Below are positions 61,090 through 64,000 of a stretch of 64,000 bases of DNA, piece by piece. Under the pieces are notes generated by a model that saw only the letters and a list, made by a program, of their open reading frames with translations, had not been told where the DNA came from and did no database searches. The translations under genes and the position numbers were made by a program. The DNA comes from Cryptomeria japonica (taxonomy: Eukaryota; Streptophyta; Pinopsida; Cupressales; Cupressaceae). Location of the stretch: assembly GCF_030272615.1 (NCBI RefSeq), contig NC_081410.1:126469140-126533139 (forward strand), in the 5' to 3' direction. Within the stretch, counting starts at the first letter, position 1; every line of letters begins with the position of its first letter.

Positions 61090-63759
61090 AATTCAATCAT
61101 AATATTTGCTTGCTCCATTAAGGAAATCAAAATATAATTGTTCCTTAATCTCCCACTTAATGTGGTCTTCCCCTATATATTTGACATCCTTTTCCAAATT
61201 AACCCCTTCATTAGCAAGGATATCCGCAACCTTGTTACCCTCTCTAAAAGTATGGGTTAAAATAATGCTAACATAGTTATTAAGGATAGTCTTAGCATTT
61301 TTAATAATATTAGCAATATTCTAGGAGACTGGACTAATACCTTTGAGGGCTTGTATAATATTTAAGGAATCCCCTTCAAGCCAGATTTTTTTAAATTTGA
61401 ATTCCTGGGCTAACTGGAGGCTCTTAAGCATGCCCATAGCTTCAACCACATGGTTGTTTTGGATTCCAAAAGGGGAAGCAAAAGAAGCAATACACCTTCC
61501 TTGAGCATTTCTGATAACTCCACCTCCACCAGCCTTTCCAGGGTTCCCTTTGGCGGCCCCATCAAAATTAACCTTTATCCAGTCATAATCAGGGAACCTC
61601 CAAACAATGTTTTCTCTCTTCTTCTTGTTATCCACTCTGTAGACCTTATGAATCAGGTTCCATTCAGTAATAATGCCTTTTTCCATATCATTCATATTTA
61701 TAATAGCCCATTGCTAATTATTCTTGTGAGGGATGTTGATGTTCTCCTTTATCGCCCTGCATATTTTTTGAAAGACAACCTGAGTATTACACTTTTCTTC
61801 CCTAAATATTCTGTTATTCCTTTCTTTCCAAATGCCCCAGCATATCATGGGGAGGGTCAGGGACCACAGGTTTTTAATAATTTGACATTTGGTAGGATAA
61901 TTCCATTGCCATATTATATCCTTAATACTTTTGTTCATGACCCAATTAATTTTCCATTTTTCCCATATTTTACACCAGATTTCCCTAGTGAAGGAGCAAT
62001 GAAAAAATAGGTGATCAATTGATTCCTCCTCCTTCTGACAGAGCTCACATCTGTTAGGGAATTTGAAGCCCCTTCGAATTAAATTATCAATAGTAAGGAT
62101 ACTATTATGAGAAGCAAGCCAAAAGAACATGTTGACTTTAGGGATCAAGATGTTGTTCCAAACTTTACTCCAAAAGGGATTGCGGATTTGAGAAAAAGGT
62201 GTTTTTATAAGCAGAGGAAACTGTGAATTCACCTTTAGGGTCACTTTTCCAGAGGAAAACATCATCATAGTTGTTGTTAGGGGAAAAGGACAACAACTCT
62301 TTCTAAATAGAGGAAAGACCAGGATGGATGTCCTCAAGATTGGCCCACTTATTCTCCTTCCAATAGTCACAAACCATCAGCCCAAACCTCCTTTTACATT
62401 CTTCAATAACTTGATTGTTGTTTTGATCACATAGGGCTTCATTCTTCATCTAGGGGTCTTCCCAAAACCTTATTTTGTCACCTTTTCCAAGGACCCATCC
62501 AGCTCCAGCTTTTGCAACTTTTATGGCTTTGGTTACACTATTCCAGATGAAAGATCCAGCCGGGATATCTTCATCATTGAGGATCCCTTGGATAGTCTGA
62601 TTCTCAATGTATTTGTCAAACCAAATTTGGCTCCAGTCTTTCTTAATGTCAAAAGCTCTCCATAATTGCTTGGCAAGAAGAGCTTTGTTAAAAGTTTTAA
62701 TAATTTTAATCCCCAACCCTCCTTTGTTCTTTGGTCTACACACCTTGTCCCATGCAATCAAAGGTATTCTCTTCTTTTCTTCAACTCCTGACCATAAGAA
62801 TCTCTTCTAAATTCTTTCCATAGTTTCAATAATTTTAGCCGGAATACCAAACATACTGAGGGCATAAACAAGGAGATTTTGAAGAGTTGCTTGGAGGAGC
62901 TACATTTTCCCAGCTTGAGATAACATTGAACCTTTCCATCCTGCAAGTCTCTTATTAATTTTATCAATGATCATATTCCAGAAAGAATTTGGGGGAGCCA
63001 TCCCTAAGGGAAGACCCAAGTAGGTAGAAGGCAGCAAGTCCACTTTACAACCAATTATATTGGCTATTCTCTGTTGTCTTATAACTAGAGTATTGAGAAA
63101 GTACATAGCTGATTTCTCCCAGTTAACAAGTTGACTAGTTGCCAAAGCATAGGAGTTGAGAGCAGTTTTGAAGGCTTCAACCTCCTTGACTGAAGAATAT
63201 CCCATGATGATAGTATCATCAACAAACTGTTGATGAGTACAAAACACATTGGCAGAAGAAGGTTGAAGACCTTTGATAATTTTGCTTTGTTTCAATTTAT
63301 GAATCATTCTACTCATACTTTCAGCCAGAATGGTAAAAAGGATAGGTGATATGGGGTCTCCTTGTCTTAGCCCTCTAGAGTTTTTAAAAAAATTTGTAGG
63401 AGATCCATTAATCAAAATAGAGAACATAGGAGTAGTGATTAGTTCTCTGATTATTTTGATAACCTTACCATCAAAACCAAAAGCCCCCATGATTTTAAAT
63501 AGAACATCCCATTCAACTCTATCATAAGCCTTTGCCAAATCCAACTTTATCAAGAAATCTTCTTTCTTTGCAGCGCTGAGAGAGTGTATGTTCTCATGAA
63601 CAAGAATGATTGAATCAAGAATCTGTCTACCAGGAACAAATCCTTTTTTCTCTTCAGATATGATGAAGGGAAGAATCGCCAACATTCTAGTCGTCATCAC
63701 TTTGGATATTATTTTATAGAAAGAGTTGCATAGGCTAATAGGCCTAAAATTTCCCATAT
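61090..63759 (-). pseudogene. LINE B ORF2 fragment: RT, zf-RVT, RNase H
   Basis: RT begins GNFRPISLCNSFYKIISKVM, then GFVPGRQILDSIILVHENIH, LDLAKAYDRVEWD, GLRQGDPISPILFTILAE and the catalytic FVDDTIIMG (about 63220), which is intact. A stop or frameshift follows near 62900. The zf-RVT domain is at 62200-61900 (CELCQKEEESIDHLFFHC). RNase H starts VNFDGAAKGNPGKAGGGGV (about 61580), has LEGDSLNIIQALKG and ends after THTFREGNKVADILANEG. Four or more breaks make it non-coding. The apparent Met at 63844 is host flank fused to the truncated LINE, not a real start. Confidence 0.88.
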
Positions 63760-63772
63760 GAGTTGTGATGTT

Positions 63773-64000
63773 ATTATATGTGATGTTACTATATGTGCAA
63801 TAATAAGCTTCTAGGGCTTGACTCAAACACTTGTGTATAGTCAAAAAAAAAAATACAGATGGAAGGAAATGTGTTTAGTAAAATTTCAATTAAAAAGAAT
63901 CATATAACAATTGTTATTGATCTATTGTAGATGCTATAGGTTAGTATTTTTAGTGGTGATAGTGGTGGTGGTGATGGTGGTGGTAGTAGTAAAAAATTAA
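63773..64000. other. Flanking DNA with GGT-type microsatellite
   Basis: AT-rich flank of LINE B, then an imperfect (GGT)n/(GTA)n tract at about 63951-63992. No gene seen. Confidence 0.6.

Larger units (their letters stand above)
59072..63759 (-). mobile_element. LINE B: 5'-truncated minus-strand LINE (4.7 kb)
   Basis: It is bounded by the 13-bp duplication gagttgtgatgtt. On the minus strand it starts abruptly within RT at GNFRPISLCN (endonuclease and upstream parts absent, the usual 5' truncation). It runs through RT, zf-RVT and RNase H, then an extra ORF homologous to that of LINE A, and ends in an A-containing tail (...taattaatcaaaaa). It lies about 1.7 kb upstream of the kinase start, in the same orientation as the kinase. 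Confidence 0.9.

Noticed and set aside
62900-63844. 314-codon frame read as a complete RT protein starting at 63844
   Set aside because: Its first ~28 codons are host flank outside the LINE B target duplication; the LINE is 5'-truncated within RT.

Overview
The window reads as nuclear DNA of a seed plant with a large, repeat-rich genome. It is AT-rich and gene-poor, with one host gene in 64 kb. It holds Ty1/copia elements, plant-type LINEs with an RNase H domain, a hAT element with an 8-bp target duplication, and a plant Raf-like kinase with introns of up to 2.5 kb. A gymnosperm is plausible from the gene density and the amount of old, decayed transposon sequence, but that is inference.

Layout. 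1-4.7 kb: intergenic DNA with a small 3' fragment of a LINE (790-1082, 17-bp target duplication). 4.7-7.18 kb: a degenerate repeat family, called R here. 7.19-37.48 kb: one nested insertion complex. A minus-strand LINE sits in family R. It is split inside its reverse transcriptase reading frame by a 23,372-bp segment (12129-35500) with perfect 20-bp terminal inverted repeats. That segment carries a hAT element (12986-13937), the broken multi-exon gene at 14339-15921, and a satellite array made of a ~20-bp unit in both orientations. The array is itself interrupted by two Ty1/copia elements (18151-25240 and 27024-32898). 37.49-38.96 kb: family R resumes. 38.96-39.29 kb: 3' end of a different, plus-strand LINE. 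39992-44568: a 4.6-kb solo-LTR-like unit with a 5-bp target duplication and an exactly phased 21-bp minisatellite. 44.6-51.7 kb: AT-rich intergenic DNA. 51745-57332: an apparently complete six-exon protein kinase gene of the ATN1-like Raf group, minus strand. 59072-63759: a 5'-truncated minus-strand LINE with a 13-bp target duplication.

How it fits together. The relative order of insertion can be read: family R, then the LINE, then the 23.4-kb TIR segment, then the hAT and copia elements. Both minus-strand LINEs carry, downstream of RNase H and inside their target duplications, homologous sequence for an extra protein (a mobile-domain-like N part, a basic patch, then a coiled-coil C part). 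This extra ORF and the dual-orientation satellite inside the TIR segment are the most unusual things here. Only the kinase looks functional for the host. Every transposon reading frame examined carries stops, frameshifts or lost key residues.
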